Shown: positions 45,993 through 55,592 of the stretch, in pieces
Layout: every line of letters begins with the position of its first letter
Position numbering within the stretch: the stretch's first letter is position 1
NCBI RefSeq assembly: GCF_000421225.1
Contig: NZ_ATWL01000005.1
Coordinates: 124,001 to 188,000 of the forward strand
Source: Ruania albidiflava DSM 18029
GTDB lineage: Bacteria > Actinomycetota > Actinomycetes > Actinomycetales > Beutenbergiaceae
DNA length: 64,000 bases
Direction of reading: 5' to 3'
The notes under the pieces: model-generated
Databases searched by the model: none
The model's input: the letters and a program-made list of their open reading frames with translations, nothing else
What the model was told of the DNA's origin: nothing
Position numbers and translations under genes: made by a program

Positions 45993-46248
45993 CCGTCGCG
46001 CGGTCGTGCGCTGTCACACCTCCGCAGTACGGTCCCAGGCATGACTCAACGACGGCACAGGGTGATCATCTCCTCCCGGGATCATGCCCGCCGCGGTGTG
46101 CAGAGCGGGCCTCGACCTCGGCCGCGTCGCTGGCTAGATCTTGATCCACACTGAGGCGAAGCCTTCGAGCAGCCTCGCGGCGTCCCGAGGTGGGCCAGCC
46201 CGATCGTGCACCGCTCGACCTACCTCCCGAACACCGCCCGCGCCGCGC

Positions 46249-47826
46249 TCACTCCCATTCGATGGTGCCCGGCGGCTTGCTGGTCACGTCCAGCACCACC
46301 CGGTTCACCTCGGGCACCTCGTTGGTGATCCGGGTGGAGATCCGCGCCAGCAGCGGATAGGGCAGGCGGCTCCAGTCGGCGGTCATCGCGTCCTCGGAGG
46401 AGACCGGCCGGAGCACGATCGGGTGCCCGTAGGTGCGCCCGTCCCCCTGCACCCCCACGGAGCGCACGTCCGCCAGCAGCACCACCGGGCACTGCCAGAT
46501 GTCCCGGTCCAGGCCCGCTGCGGTGAGCTCCTCGCGGGCGATGGCGTCCGCGGCGCGCAGGGTCTCCAGCCGCTCGGCGGTCACCTCGCCCACGATCCGG
46601 ATGCCCAGGCCAGGCCCGGGGAACGGCTGCCGCCAGACGATCACTTCGGGCACACCCAGCTCCAGGCCCACCGCCCGCACCTCGTCCTTGAACAGGTCCC
46701 GCAGCGGCTCGATCAGCTCGAACTGCAGGTCATCGGGCAACCCGCCGACGTTGTGGTGGGACTTGATGTTCGCGGCCCCCTCACCGCCGCCAGACTCCAC
46801 CACGTCCGGGTAGAGCGTGCCCTGGACGAGGAACTTCACGTCTTCACCGGCGCTGTCGTGCGCTGCGGCGACGACCTCGCGGGCCGCGTCCTCGAACACG
46901 CGGATGAACTCGCGGCCGATGATCTTGCGCTTGGTCTCCGGGTCGCTCACCCCGGCCAGGGCGGACAGGAACCGGTCCCGGGCGTCCACCACCTTCAGCT
47001 GGACCCCGGTGGCGGCCACGAAGTCCTGCTCGACCTGCTCCACCTCACCGGCCCGCAGCAGCCCATGGTCCACGAACACGCAGGTGAGCTGGTCACCGAT
47101 GGCGCGCTGCACCAGCGCTGCTGCCACTGAGGAGTCCACCCCGCCGGACAGAGCGCAGATCACCTTGGCCTCACCTACGTGCTCCCGGATGGCGGCGACC
47201 TGGTCGGCGATCACGTTCCCGGGAGTCCAGTCCGGGGCCAGCCCGGCGCCCCGGTAGAGGAAGTTCTCCAGGGTCTGCTGGCCACGCTCGGAGTGCTTCA
47301 CCTCCGGGTGCCACTGCATCCCGTACAGGCGGCGGTCGGCGTTCTCGAACGCGGCCACCGGGGAGGAGCTGGAGGTGGCGAGCACCTGGAACCCCTCAGG
47401 GGCGGCGTGCACCGCATCACCGTGGGACATCCAGACGGTCTCTGCACCAGGGGAACCAGCCAGCAGGGTGCCGGCCTCGTCCACGTCCACGCTGGTGCCG
47501 CCGTACTCCCGGGCACCGGTGTGCGCCACCACGCCACCCAGGGCGCTGGCCATCGCCTGGAAGCCGTAGCAGATGCCCAGCACCGGCACCCCGGCGTCGA
47601 ACAGTGCCGGGTCCACAGCAGGGGCACCCGGGGCGTACACCGAGGCGGGCCCGCCGGAGAGGATGATCGCGGCCGGATCCTTGGCGAGCATGTCCGCCAC
47701 CGGCATGGTGTGCGGCACCACCAGGGAGAAGACCTGCGCCTCCCGCACCCGGCGGGCGATCAGCTGCGCGTACTGCGCTCCGAAGTCGACGACGAGGACG
47801 GGGCGGGGCTGTGCTGGAGCGCTCAC
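46249..47826 (-). CDS. guaA: GMP synthase (glutamine-hydrolysing)
   Basis: A 525-aa enzyme that aminates XMP to GMP. The N-terminal class I glutamine amidotransferase domain has [12 protein letters not shown] with the catalytic Cys and [13 protein letters not shown] with His and Glu. The ATP-pyrophosphatase domain has [15 protein letters not shown], its PP-loop. The C-terminal dimerisation domain ends in [22 protein letters not shown] at 47826 gives the normal N-terminus ([20 protein letters not shown]). Length is standard. Confidence 0.97.
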   Translation of the reverse strand: MSAPAQPRPVLVVDFGAQYAQLIARRVREAQVFSLVVPHTMPVADMLAKDPAAIILSGGPASVYAPGAPAVDPALFDAGVPVLGICYGFQAMASALGGVVAHTGAREYGGTSVDVDEAGTLLAGSPGAETVWMSHGDAVHAAPEGFQVLATSSSSPVAAFENADRRLYGMQWHPEVKHSERGQQTLENFLYRGAGLAPDWTPGNVIADQVAAIREHVGEAKVICALSGGVDSSVAAALVQRAIGDQLTCVFVDHGLLRAGEVEQVEQDFVAATGVQLKVVDARDRFLSALAGVSDPETKRKIIGREFIRVFEDAAREVVAAAHDSAGEDVKFLVQGTLYPDVVESGGGEGAANIKSHHNVGGLPDDLQFELIEPLRDLFKDEVRAVGLELGVPEVIVWRQPFPGPGLGIRIVGEVTAERLETLRAADAIAREELTAAGLDRDIWQCPVVLLADVRSVGVQGDGRTYGHPIVLRPVSSEDAMTADWSRLPYPLLARISTRITNEVPEVNRVVLDVTSKPPGTIEWE

Positions 47827-47946
47827 AGGTCAAGGATACGCAGCACCAGCAGGTGAGCGACGCCGTCGCGAGTGTGACACCGACCATCCGCGAAGGTGGG
47901 CGGACCACAGCAGGTGAGCTGCGCCGTCGTGCCGGAAGGACGCGAC

Positions 47947-48336
47947 TCAGGCCTCCGGTGCGGCCTCTCCGCGGCGGGCGGCCAGCGTGCCCTCGGTCCA
48001 ACCGTGCGCCTTCTGCTCCATCACGAAGGACAGCACCGGGACCACGCCACCGGCGATCAGCACCACGATCCGGCCGAAGCCCCAGCGCATCCGGCTCCAC
48101 AGGTCGAACACGGTCACCGCGTACACCACGTAGATCCAGCCGTGCACGAACGCCACCCAGGAGCCGATCACCGGTTCGCCGGGCCCGTTCACCTGCACCA
48201 CGTACTTCAGCAGCATCTCCAGGCACAGCAGGAGCAGCATCCCGCCGGTGACGAACGCCATGATCCGGTACCGGGAGAACGCGCCCCGGGCCTTCATCTC
48301 CTGTACGTCGCTGGCTGCGGCTTCACCCTCGCTCAT
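47947..48336 (-). CDS. DUF3817 family membrane protein
   Basis: A 129-aa protein with three hydrophobic segments near residues 27-45, 58-77 and 86-104. The pattern (RIMAFVTGGMLLLLCLEML, AFVHGWIYVVYAV, then FVMEQKAHGW) is typical of DUF3817, common in actinobacteria next to guaA and of unknown function. ATG 48336; the longer frame upstream overlaps a plus-strand gene. Confidence 0.86.
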   Translation of the reverse strand: MSEGEAAASDVQEMKARGAFSRYRIMAFVTGGMLLLLCLEMLLKYVVQVNGPGEPVIGSWVAFVHGWIYVVYAVTVFDLWSRMRWGFGRIVVLIAGGVVPVLSFVMEQKAHGWTEGTLAARRGEAAPEA

Positions 48337-48424
48337 GTCCCCATTCTCACCCACATGGCCAGCAGTGCGGCACAGGCCCCGGCCGTCACCGAGGGGCGAG
48401 GGGCGCTCGGTTACCCTGGCCGTC

Positions 48425-49114
48425 ATGCGCGGGTGGGCGATAGCGGGCGTGGTCGGGGTGCTGATCGCGGTCGTGGTCGCCGTAGCGCTCACCCACGGAG
48501 GCGGTGAGGAGCAGGACGCGGCGCTGACCAGCTGGCAGGACGACCTCGCCGAGTGGGAGACGGAGCAGATGCAGACGCTCGTCCTGCCGGAGGGTCCTGC
48601 CCTGACCGACGTGGTCACCGGGGCTGCGCTGCACCCGATCGGCAGGGATGCGGCAGTGGAGTCGCTGGACGAGGTGAACGACGCGTGCACCCGGCTGACC
48701 GCGTTCGCCGACCAGGTGGACAGCACGCCCGGCCCGCCGGCCCTGCCTACCGACGTGACGGCCAGCGAGGAACAGACCGCCGACTTCGAGGCAGACCTCG
48801 CGGCGCTGACCACGTTCCAGCAGGCGCTGGATGGACCGGCGGCCACAGTGCGGCAGTTCTGCGGCACCTACCCGCTGCTGGTCACCGCGCACACGGTCGA
48901 CGACGTCGAGGAGGCCGAGGCGATGTTCGCGCAGGCGCTGCGCACGCAGTGCCCGCTGGCCGAGCTGGCCGAGGTGTGCGAGTCGTTGGCCGCCGGGCAG
49001 GGAACAGCACCGCCGGCCGAGGCCCCAGCGGTGGTCGCCGAGCAGCTCGGTGCAGCGGAGGCGGCGATCGACGAGGCTGCGTCGGCCTTCGCCGCAGATC
49101 TCGCCGCCGACTGA
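48425..49114 (+). CDS. Hypothetical membrane-anchored exported protein
   Basis: A 229-aa protein with one N-terminal hydrophobic segment (residues 4-22), likely an uncleaved anchor or signal peptide, and an acidic Ala/Glu-rich helical outer part. Four Cys residues at spaced positions (DACTRL, RQFCGT, TQCPLA, AEVCES) could form two disulfides. Family unknown. It sits on the plus strand between two minus-strand genes often adjacent in relatives (DUF3817 and SURF1). Confidence 0.7.
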   Translation: MRGWAIAGVVGVLIAVVVAVALTHGGGEEQDAALTSWQDDLAEWETEQMQTLVLPEGPALTDVVTGAALHPIGRDAAVESLDEVNDACTRLTAFADQVDSTPGPPALPTDVTASEEQTADFEADLAALTTFQQALDGPAATVRQFCGTYPLLVTAHTVDDVEEAEAMFAQALRTQCPLAELAEVCESLAAGQGTAPPAEAPAVVAEQLGAAEAAIDEAASAFAADLAAD

Positions 49115-49167
49115 GCTGCCCACGTGTCAGAGGTACGGCAGGACGTCTGAGCCAGTCCTCGGGTGCC

Positions 49168-50019
49168 TCAGACCCCTTCGTGCACCTCAGACGCCTGGTC
49201 AGCCGGTGCCCGCTTGACGGCGGCGGTGGCGCGCTCCTCGCGCAGGTGCCGCACCTCGTCGCGCACCATCCGCCACCACAGCACCAGGGCGAAGCCCCCG
49301 AAGATCCACCACTCTGCGGCGTAGGCGAGGTTCCGCAGGTTCAGTCCGGCGTCTTCGATCACCGGTGGCCCGATCGGCTCGATGGCCGCGAGCGCACCGG
49401 TCGCGGCCGGCGGGTCTTCCGCTCCGAGACGAAGCTGACCGGCATACATCGGCCCGCCCCACACGTTCACCAGCTGCGCAGCGCTGACCAGCCCGACCTG
49501 CGCGCCGGTGGGCAGGTCCGGGTCCAGCCCACCGGTGACCGCCTCCGAGCCGGCGAGGTACCCGGTGAGCTCGACCTGCCCGGCGGGCGCTTCCAGGTAG
49601 GCCGGGTCTGCCTCCGGCACCCAGCCGCGGACCACGGGCAGGACTGCGCCGCCGGTGCCGTCCACCTCGAACGCGCTGAGCAGGTAGTAGCCGTCGGTGC
49701 CGTCCAGCTCGCGGCCGGCCACGAAGAACTGCTTCTCGGGCACGTACTCGCCGACCACCTGCACGTGCCTACCGACCATGTTCTGGGTGAACCCGCTCTG
49801 CGGGGCGACCACCTCCGCCAGCGGCACCGGGTCGGCGCCCTCCTGGGAGGCCTGCTCCACGGCGGCCGCCTGCTCACCGCGCTCCTGGGCACGGTCCAGC
49901 TGCCAGGCACCGAGCCGGATGCACAGCGCGGCGCCGGCCAGCAGGATCACCAGGATCCCGAGCAGCCGCGGCCGTGTGCCGGCACGCAGCCAGTCACCGA
50001 AACCACCACCAGTTGCCAC
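49168..50019 (-). CDS. SURF1 family protein (cytochrome c oxidase assembly)
   Basis: A 283-aa protein with membrane helices near residues 18-36 and 231-250 flanking an outer domain, as in SURF1, which helps insert heme a into cytochrome oxidase. LGAWQLDRAQER follows the first helix, VVRGWVPEAD is the family's conserved mid-segment, and LAYAAEWWIFGGFALVLWW is the second helix. GTG at 50019. Confidence 0.9.
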   Translation of the reverse strand: MATGGGFGDWLRAGTRPRLLGILVILLAGAALCIRLGAWQLDRAQERGEQAAAVEQASQEGADPVPLAEVVAPQSGFTQNMVGRHVQVVGEYVPEKQFFVAGRELDGTDGYYLLSAFEVDGTGGAVLPVVRGWVPEADPAYLEAPAGQVELTGYLAGSEAVTGGLDPDLPTGAQVGLVSAAQLVNVWGGPMYAGQLRLGAEDPPAATGALAAIEPIGPPVIEDAGLNLRNLAYAAEWWIFGGFALVLWWRMVRDEVRHLREERATAAVKRAPADQASEVHEGV

Positions 50020-50241
50020 CCCTCCAGCCTACGTGGCCCAGCGCAGCAGTCCGCCCCGATGTCCTCTCCCCCACCCCCGCAGGCGATCGTCTGAGGCGAG
50101 AGCAAGGGCCCGCTGCGTAGGGATCGGGGGCCGCTGGGACCTTTGGTCCCGCTGCACGCCGGATCCTGCGGGTACCGTTCGTCCTGGTGCGCACGACGCA
50201 CCAGCCGGCCCCACCCCGAGCGCCCGGATGCAGGAGAGCAG

Positions 50242-52308
50242 ATGACCACCAGCGTGTACGTGACCTCCCCGGAGGGACACACCGGAAAGTCCTCGGTGGC
50301 CCTGGGGCTGCTGGAGGCATTCGCCCGCCGGGTGCAGCGGGTCGGGGTGTTCCGCCCGATCAGCCGCGGCAGCGCAGACGAGACCGACTCGGTGCTGCAC
50401 CTGCTGGTCAGCCACGCCACCGCCGACATCCCGGAGGACGAGTGCGTCGGCGTGGACTACGACGCGGTGCACGCCGACCCGGAGGAGGCGCTGGCCACGA
50501 TCGTGGCCCGGTTCCGCCAGATCGCCGCCCGGTGCGACGCGGTGGTGATCATCGGCTCGGACTACACCGACGTGGCCGGCCCCACCGAGCTGGCCTACAA
50601 CGCGCGGGTCGCTGCCAACCTGGGCTCCGCCGTCGTGCTGGTGGTCTCCGCGCGGGAGCGCGATCCGGAGGACGTGCGCCAGCTGGTGGACGTCTCCTCG
50701 GTGGAGCTGACCACCTCCCACGCCGCCCTCGCCGCTGTGGTCGCCAACCGGGCGGACCCCGACCGGGTGGCGCAGACTGCGGCAGCCCTGGCGGACCTGC
50801 CGGTGCCAGCCTGGGTGATGCCGGACCTGCCGCTGCTGTCCGCACCGAGCGTGCGCGAGCTGATGGAGGCCGTGGACGGCACTCTCACCGCCGGGGACCC
50901 AGAGCTGCTGGACCGGGAGGCCGAGGCGCTGATCGTCGGCGGGATGACGATGGAGCACATCCTCACCCGGCTCGAGGACGGGGCCGTGGTGATCGTGCCC
51001 GGGGACCGCTCCGACGTGGTGCTCGCCGTGCTCGCCGCACACGCTGCCGACACCTTCCCCTCCTTGGCCGCACTGATCCTCAACGGCGGCTTCACCCCCG
51101 CCGAGCAGGTCAGCCGGCTGGTGGAAGGGCTCGGCCAGCGGCTACCGGTGATCACCACCGAGCACGGCACCTTCGAGACCGCCAGCGCGGCCGCGCGCAC
51201 CCGCGGGCTGCTGTCCACCGGTTCGCAACGCAAGCTGGACCTGGCCCGATCCACGTTCGAGACCGCCGTCGAGATCGAGAAGCTGATGGATGCGGTGAAC
51301 GTGCCCCGCACCGAGGTGCTCACCCCGCTGATGTTCGCCCACGACCTGCTGGAGCGGGCGCGGGCGGACCGCAAGCACATCGTGCTCCCGGAGGGTGGAT
51401 CGATGCGCATCCTGCGCGCCGCCAGCACGCTGCTCGCCCGAGAGGTGGTCGACCTGACCCTGCTCGGGGACCCTGGGACGATCCGCGCCCGGGCCGCCGA
51501 GCTGGGTCTGGACCTGAGCGCCGCCCAGCTCATCGACCCAGCGACCTCCGAGCTGCGCGAGGTGTTCGCCACCCGGTACGCCGAGCTGCGCGCGCACAAG
51601 GGGATGACCCTCGACCGGGCCCGGGAGATCGTCACCGACGTGTCCTACTTCGGCACGATGATGGTCGCTGAGGGGTTGGCCGACGGGATGGTCTCCGGCG
51701 CGCAGCACACCACCGCGCACACCATCAAGCCCTCGTTCGAGATCATCAAGACCGCCCCGGGGGTCTCGATCGTCTCCTCGGTGTTCTTCATGTGCCTGCC
51801 GGACCGGGTGCTGGTCTACGGCGACTGTGCGGTCAACCCGGACCCGACCGCTACCCAGCTGGCCGACATCGCGATCTCCTCCGCCGCCACCGCTGCCCAG
51901 TTCGGTGTGACGCCGCGGGTGGCGATGCTGTCCTACTCCACCGGAGAGTCCGGGTCCGGTGCGGACGTGGACAAGGTGCGCGCGGCCACGGCCGAGGTGC
52001 GCGAACGGGCTGCTGACCTGGTGGTGGAGGGACCGATCCAGTACGACGCTGCTGTGGATGCGGCGGTGGCAGCCACGAAGATGCCGGACTCGGGGGTGGC
52101 CGGGCGCGCGACCGTGCTGATCTTCCCGGACCTGAACACCGGGAACAACACCTACAAGGCGGTCCAGCGCAGCGCCGGTGCGGTGGCCGTGGGCCCGGTG
52201 CTGCAGGGGCTGCGCCGCCCGGTCAACGACCTGTCCCGCGGGGCGTTGGTCACCGACATCGTGAACACGGTGGCGATCACCGCCATCCAGGCACAGGGAG
52301 TCTCATGA
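50242..52308 (+). CDS. pta: Phosphate acetyltransferase, long form with DRTGG domain
   Basis: A 688-aa enzyme that interconverts acetyl-CoA and acetyl phosphate. An N-terminal P-loop-like domain (YVTSPEGHTGKSSVALGL) and a central DRTGG domain precede the catalytic PTA domain (about residue 360 on: HIVLPEGGSMRILRAA, SYSTGESGSG, FPDLNTGNNTYKA). ATG 50242 follows AGGAGAG. It overlaps ackA by 4 bp, forming the acetate overflow and assimilation operon. Confidence 0.96.
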   Translation: MTTSVYVTSPEGHTGKSSVALGLLEAFARRVQRVGVFRPISRGSADETDSVLHLLVSHATADIPEDECVGVDYDAVHADPEEALATIVARFRQIAARCDAVVIIGSDYTDVAGPTELAYNARVAANLGSAVVLVVSARERDPEDVRQLVDVSSVELTTSHAALAAVVANRADPDRVAQTAAALADLPVPAWVMPDLPLLSAPSVRELMEAVDGTLTAGDPELLDREAEALIVGGMTMEHILTRLEDGAVVIVPGDRSDVVLAVLAAHAADTFPSLAALILNGGFTPAEQVSRLVEGLGQRLPVITTEHGTFETASAAARTRGLLSTGSQRKLDLARSTFETAVEIEKLMDAVNVPRTEVLTPLMFAHDLLERARADRKHIVLPEGGSMRILRAASTLLAREVVDLTLLGDPGTIRARAAELGLDLSAAQLIDPATSELREVFATRYAELRAHKGMTLDRAREIVTDVSYFGTMMVAEGLADGMVSGAQHTTAHTIKPSFEIIKTAPGVSIVSSVFFMCLPDRVLVYGDCAVNPDPTATQLADIAISSAATAAQFGVTPRVAMLSYSTGESGSGADVDKVRAATAEVRERAADLVVEGPIQYDAAVDAAVAATKMPDSGVAGRATVLIFPDLNTGNNTYKAVQRSAGAVAVGPVLQGLRRPVNDLSRGALVTDIVNTVAITAIQAQGVS

Positions 52309-53510
52309 GCACAAGTGCGACGGCGGAGCGCGTGCTGGTCATCAACGCCGGCTCTTCTTCGCTCAAGTACCAGGTGGTGGACGCCAGCACCGGGCACGCG
52401 GTGGCCTCCGGTCTGGTGGAGCGGGTGGGCCAGACTGGCGCGCACCTGCGGCACACGAACAACGGCGAGGAGTTCGAGAAGGACCTGCAGGTGCCGGACC
52501 ACACGGCGGCGATGGCGGCGATGGACGAGGCGTTCGCCGCCCACGGCCCGGACCTGGCCGCGGTGGGTCTGGTCGCCGTGGGGCACCGGGTGGTGCAGGG
52601 CGGGGCCAGGTTCGGCCACTCGGTGCTCATCGACGAGGAGGCCGAGCACATCATCGAGGACCTGTCCGACCTGGCCCCGTTGCACAACCCGCCGAACCTG
52701 GCGGGCATCCGGGCGGCACGGAAGATCTTCACCGACCTGCCGCACGTGGCGGTCTTCGACACCTCCTTCCACCTGACGATGCCGGACCGGGCCGCCACCT
52801 ACGCCCTGGACCGGGAGGTCGCGAGGCAGTACCGGGTGCGCCGGTACGGCGCACACGGCACCTCGCACCAGTACGTGGCCCGGGAGGCTGCGCACTTCCT
52901 CGGCCTGGCACCGGAGGAGGCGAACCTGATCGTGCTGCACCTGGGCAACGGGGCCTCGGTGACCGCGGTGCAGGATGGTCGGTCGGTGGACACCTCGATG
53001 GGGCTGACGCCGCTGGAGGGACTGGTGATGGGTACCCGCACCGGGGACATCGACCCGGCGGTGGTGTTCCACCTGGCCCGGCACGCGGACATGAGCATCG
53101 ACGAGATCGACGAGCTGATGAACCGCCGCTCAGGCATGCTCGGGCTGACCGGGATGGTCGACATGCGTGACATCACCGCCGCCGCCCAGTCCGGCGACGA
53201 GGCTGCGGCCAGCGCGCTGGACATCTACTGCTACCGGCTGCGCAAGTACATCGGCGCCTACACCGCAGTGCTCGGCCGGGTGGATGCGATCGCGTTCACC
53301 GCCGGTATCGGGGAGAACAGTGCCCCGGTGCGCGCCGGGGCGGTGGCGGGTCTGGAGCACCTGGGCATCCAGATCGAGGCGGCCGCGAACGAGGAGCGCT
53401 CGAAGCAGACGCGGCGCATCTCCGCCCCGGAGAGCCCGGTGGCGGTGCTGGTGGTGCCCACGAACGAGGAGTGGGAGATCGCCCGGGAGGCGGTCGCCCT
53501 CACCGCGTGA
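52305..53510 (+). CDS. ackA: Acetate kinase
   Basis: A 401-aa ASKHA-fold kinase that makes acetate and ATP from acetyl phosphate. VLVINAGSSSLKYQVVD is the first phosphate-binding loop, RRYGAHGTSHQYVAREA holds the catalytic Arg and His region, and AFTAGIGENSAPVRA is the adenosine site. Its ATG overlaps the pta stop. Confidence 0.97.
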   Translation: MSTSATAERVLVINAGSSSLKYQVVDASTGHAVASGLVERVGQTGAHLRHTNNGEEFEKDLQVPDHTAAMAAMDEAFAAHGPDLAAVGLVAVGHRVVQGGARFGHSVLIDEEAEHIIEDLSDLAPLHNPPNLAGIRAARKIFTDLPHVAVFDTSFHLTMPDRAATYALDREVARQYRVRRYGAHGTSHQYVAREAAHFLGLAPEEANLIVLHLGNGASVTAVQDGRSVDTSMGLTPLEGLVMGTRTGDIDPAVVFHLARHADMSIDEIDELMNRRSGMLGLTGMVDMRDITAAAQSGDEAAASALDIYCYRLRKYIGAYTAVLGRVDAIAFTAGIGENSAPVRAGAVAGLEHLGIQIEAAANEERSKQTRRISAPESPVAVLVVPTNEEWEIAREAVALTA

Positions 53511-53658
53511 ATCGATCCATGCGATACCTCCCGCGTGGCGGAGTGCTCCGCGATATCGCCCCGACGCCGGAAGTGTCGCTCACGTCCGCCCTCTGGTGAG
53601 CGCCCCGGAGCCGGTTCTACTATGGAGGTGCGCAGGGGCTCACCGGAGAGGAACGCCG

Positions 53659-54156
53659 ATGCCGGACACCCGCCTGCAGGTGACGCTGCGTGAGGTCCAG
53701 GACGGTGACCTGGACGAGTTCTTCGCCCAGCTGCGTGACCCGCATGCGGCCGCGCTGGCCGGGGACACCTTCGAGGCGCCGAACGAGCGGCAGGCGTTCG
53801 ACGCGCACTGGCGGCACCTGCGCCGTGCCGAGGGTGTGCTGGTGCGCACGATCGAGGTGGTCGAGGACACCGGCCACCGGGTGGCCGGGCACATCCGCAA
53901 CCATCCGGGCTCCGAGGAGCACCTGGTCTCCTTCTGGATCGACCGCGCCTACTGGGGGCGCGGGGTGACCACCTCGGCGCTGGGCCAGTTCCTCGACGAG
54001 CTCGGGCAGCGACCGGTGTACGCGCGGGTGCCGCGGCACAACGAGGCGGCGATCGTGGTGCTGCGCCGCAACGGGTTCCTGCCGGTCAGCGAGGAGACCG
54101 GATACTCCCCCGAGCGGGGGCGGATGGTCGATGAGGTGGTGCTGCGGCACGGGTGA
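53659..54156 (+). CDS. GNAT family N-acetyltransferase
   Basis: A 165-aa acetyltransferase of the RimJ/RimL-like GNAT group. VSFWIDRAYWGRGVTTSALG is the strand and P-loop that bind acetyl-CoA, and NEAAIVVLRRNGF is the conserved C-terminal helix. The substrate is unknown. ATG 53659 follows GGAGAGGA; the preceding 148 bp after ackA hold nothing else of note. Confidence 0.88.
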   Translation: MPDTRLQVTLREVQDGDLDEFFAQLRDPHAAALAGDTFEAPNERQAFDAHWRHLRRAEGVLVRTIEVVEDTGHRVAGHIRNHPGSEEHLVSFWIDRAYWGRGVTTSALGQFLDELGQRPVYARVPRHNEAAIVVLRRNGFLPVSEETGYSPERGRMVDEVVLRHG

Positions 54157-54173
54157 GGGGTTCGTGCGACGGC

Positions 54174-54410
54174 TCAGGCGGCAGGCCGTCCCGGTTGGTC
54201 CAGACGCTCGGCGATCCAGATCTTGATGATGGACTGGCGCGTGACGCCGAGTCGCCGGGCTTCCTGATCGAGCGAGTCGATCATCCACGCGGGAAAGTCG
54301 ACGTTGACGCGGCTGCGTTCCTGTCCCGGACGGCGCGCTCCGGAGAGATCGAGAGACGAGGTCATGTCCTCGCCCTCGTCGAACCGAGAATCGAACTCCT
54401 CAGCCTTCAT
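54174..54410 (-). CDS. Ribbon-helix-helix antitoxin, CopG/BrnA-like
   Basis: A 78-aa DNA-binding protein. RVNVDFPAWMIDSLDQEARR followed by LGVTRQSIIKIWIAERLDQ is the ribbon-helix-helix fold. Such antitoxins bind a BrnT-like RNase toxin and repress their own operon. The toxin-like frame directly upstream overlaps by 11 bp but is shortened, so this may be an orphan antitoxin. Confidence 0.75.
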   Translation of the reverse strand: MKAEEFDSRFDEGEDMTSSLDLSGARRPGQERSRVNVDFPAWMIDSLDQEARRLGVTRQSIIKIWIAERLDQPGRPAA

Positions 54411-54588
54411 AGAGGTTTACCTCCTCTGTTCGCGACCGCCGCACCGAGATGAGTCGGACGCGGTCCTCCCGATACGTGATGAACTGATTCTCCCTTCCCA
54501 CCGTCGGTGGGTCCACGGACTTGCCATCACGGTGCCGCAGCGGACGTCCCCGACCCGGCGGCGGCGAGCAGGCGGGCGCCGAAGACAC
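54400..54588 (-). pseudogene. Truncated BrnT-like toxin remnant
   Basis: Only the last 30 or so residues of this 62-codon frame look toxin-like: FITYREDRVRLISVRRSR then EEVNLYEG, the C-terminal strands and helix of BrnT toxins, which are usually about 90 aa. The first 30 residues are Pro/Arg-rich and overlap the 3' end of the WYL regulator gene in another frame. The N-terminal half with the catalytic residues is missing, so the toxin is probably dead. A short intact variant cannot be excluded. Confidence 0.5.
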
Positions 54589-55531
54589 CGAACGGTTCAG
54601 CCAGCTCCGGGGCGGTGGTCACGGAGAAGTCGGCGTCCAGGAACGCCAGACCGAGCAGCAGCCGGTGCCAGGAGTCGACCGCTACGGTCAGCCGCGTGCG
54701 GTCCGGCCCGAGCGGTTCCACGGTGACGTCGTCGAAGGCGAACACCTCCAGCACCGCCTCCGCCGGGGCCTCGATCACCAGCGTCGCCGGATGCCGGTCC
54801 CGCTGCAGCCCCTCGCGCAGGTACGCCAGGGCGGAGGTCGCCGGTAGCTCCCGCGGGGTGTAGGGGCGGTGGGTGCGGCGCAGGTCGGTCATCCGGTCCA
54901 CCCGGAAGGTCCGCCAGTCCTCGCGCCCCGCGTCCCAGGCGAGCAGGTACCACTGCCCCAGGTGGTGCACCTGCCGGTACGGTTCCACCCGTCGCTCGGT
55001 GCGGGCGCGGCCGGCGTCGGTGTAGCCGAAGGTGACGACCTCCTGGGCAGCGATCGCCTCCCCGAGCCGGGCCAGATGCTCAGCGCTCACTGGTGGCATG
55101 GCGAACGCAGAGGCTTCCAGGCTGGCACGCAGCGCCACCAGCCGTGGTCGTAGCCGGGCCGGCAGCAGCTGGTCCAGGGTGCCGTAGGCGCGGGTGGCTG
55201 CGTCGCGGACGGCGCCCGGTCGGCCTGCCGGACCGGTCTGGTCGGTCGTTGGGGTGCGTGCGGCGAGGGCGGCCAGGGCGAGCAACGTCGCCACCGCCTC
55301 GTCGTCGTCGAAGGTCAGCGGCGGCAGCGCCGCACCGGTGGCGAGCCGGTAGTAGCCGCCAGGCCCGGGCTGGGTGTGCACCGGGTACCCGTAGCTGCGC
55401 AGCCGGGTGATGTCCCGGCGCAGGGTCCGCGCGCTCACGCCCAGTCGCGTGGCCAGCTCGGGGCCGGTGAAGGTGTGGCCGGACTGCAGGGTGGCCAGCA
55501 GTGCGAGCATCCGTTCGGTCACGCCCGCCAT
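54527..55531 (-). CDS. WYL-domain transcriptional regulator
   Basis: A 334-aa regulator. An N-terminal helix-turn-helix (LATRLGVSARTLRRDITRLR near residue 25) is followed by a WYL domain with HLGQWYLLAWDAGREDWRTF and a C-terminal WCX extension. WYL domains sense nucleic acid or small ligands. It diverges from the UvrA-like gene across 61 bp that contain an inverted repeat, so it probably controls that gene and itself. ATG 55531 gives MAGVTERMLALLATL, the normal start. Confidence 0.9.
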   Translation of the reverse strand: MAGVTERMLALLATLQSGHTFTGPELATRLGVSARTLRRDITRLRSYGYPVHTQPGPGGYYRLATGAALPPLTFDDDEAVATLLALAALAARTPTTDQTGPAGRPGAVRDAATRAYGTLDQLLPARLRPRLVALRASLEASAFAMPPVSAEHLARLGEAIAAQEVVTFGYTDAGRARTERRVEPYRQVHHLGQWYLLAWDAGREDWRTFRVDRMTDLRRTHRPYTPRELPATSALAYLREGLQRDRHPATLVIEAPAEAVLEVFAFDDVTVEPLGPDRTRLTVAVDSWHRLLLGLAFLDADFSVTTAPELAEPFGVFGARLLAAAGSGTSAAAP

Positions 55532-55547
55532 GGTGCGATGGTGGCAC

Positions 55548-55574
55548 AGATGCGGCCAGGTTCCGGCCACATCT
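55548..55574. promoter_or_regulatory. Inverted repeat in the WYL / UvrA-like divergent promoter
   Basis: AGATGCGGCC and GGCCACATCT are 10-bp arms with one mismatch and a 7-bp spacer. They sit centrally in the 61-bp gap between the two divergent starts, an apt place for the WYL regulator to bind. Confidence 0.5.
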
Positions 55575-55592
55575 GCGCTTAGCCTGCCGAGC

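Noticed and set aside
46041-46154. Small 37-codon Arg-rich frame in the gap between the glycosyltransferase and guaA
   Set aside because: No ribosome-binding site, no recognisable family and atypical composition; the 256-bp gap otherwise shows no tRNA or other feature.
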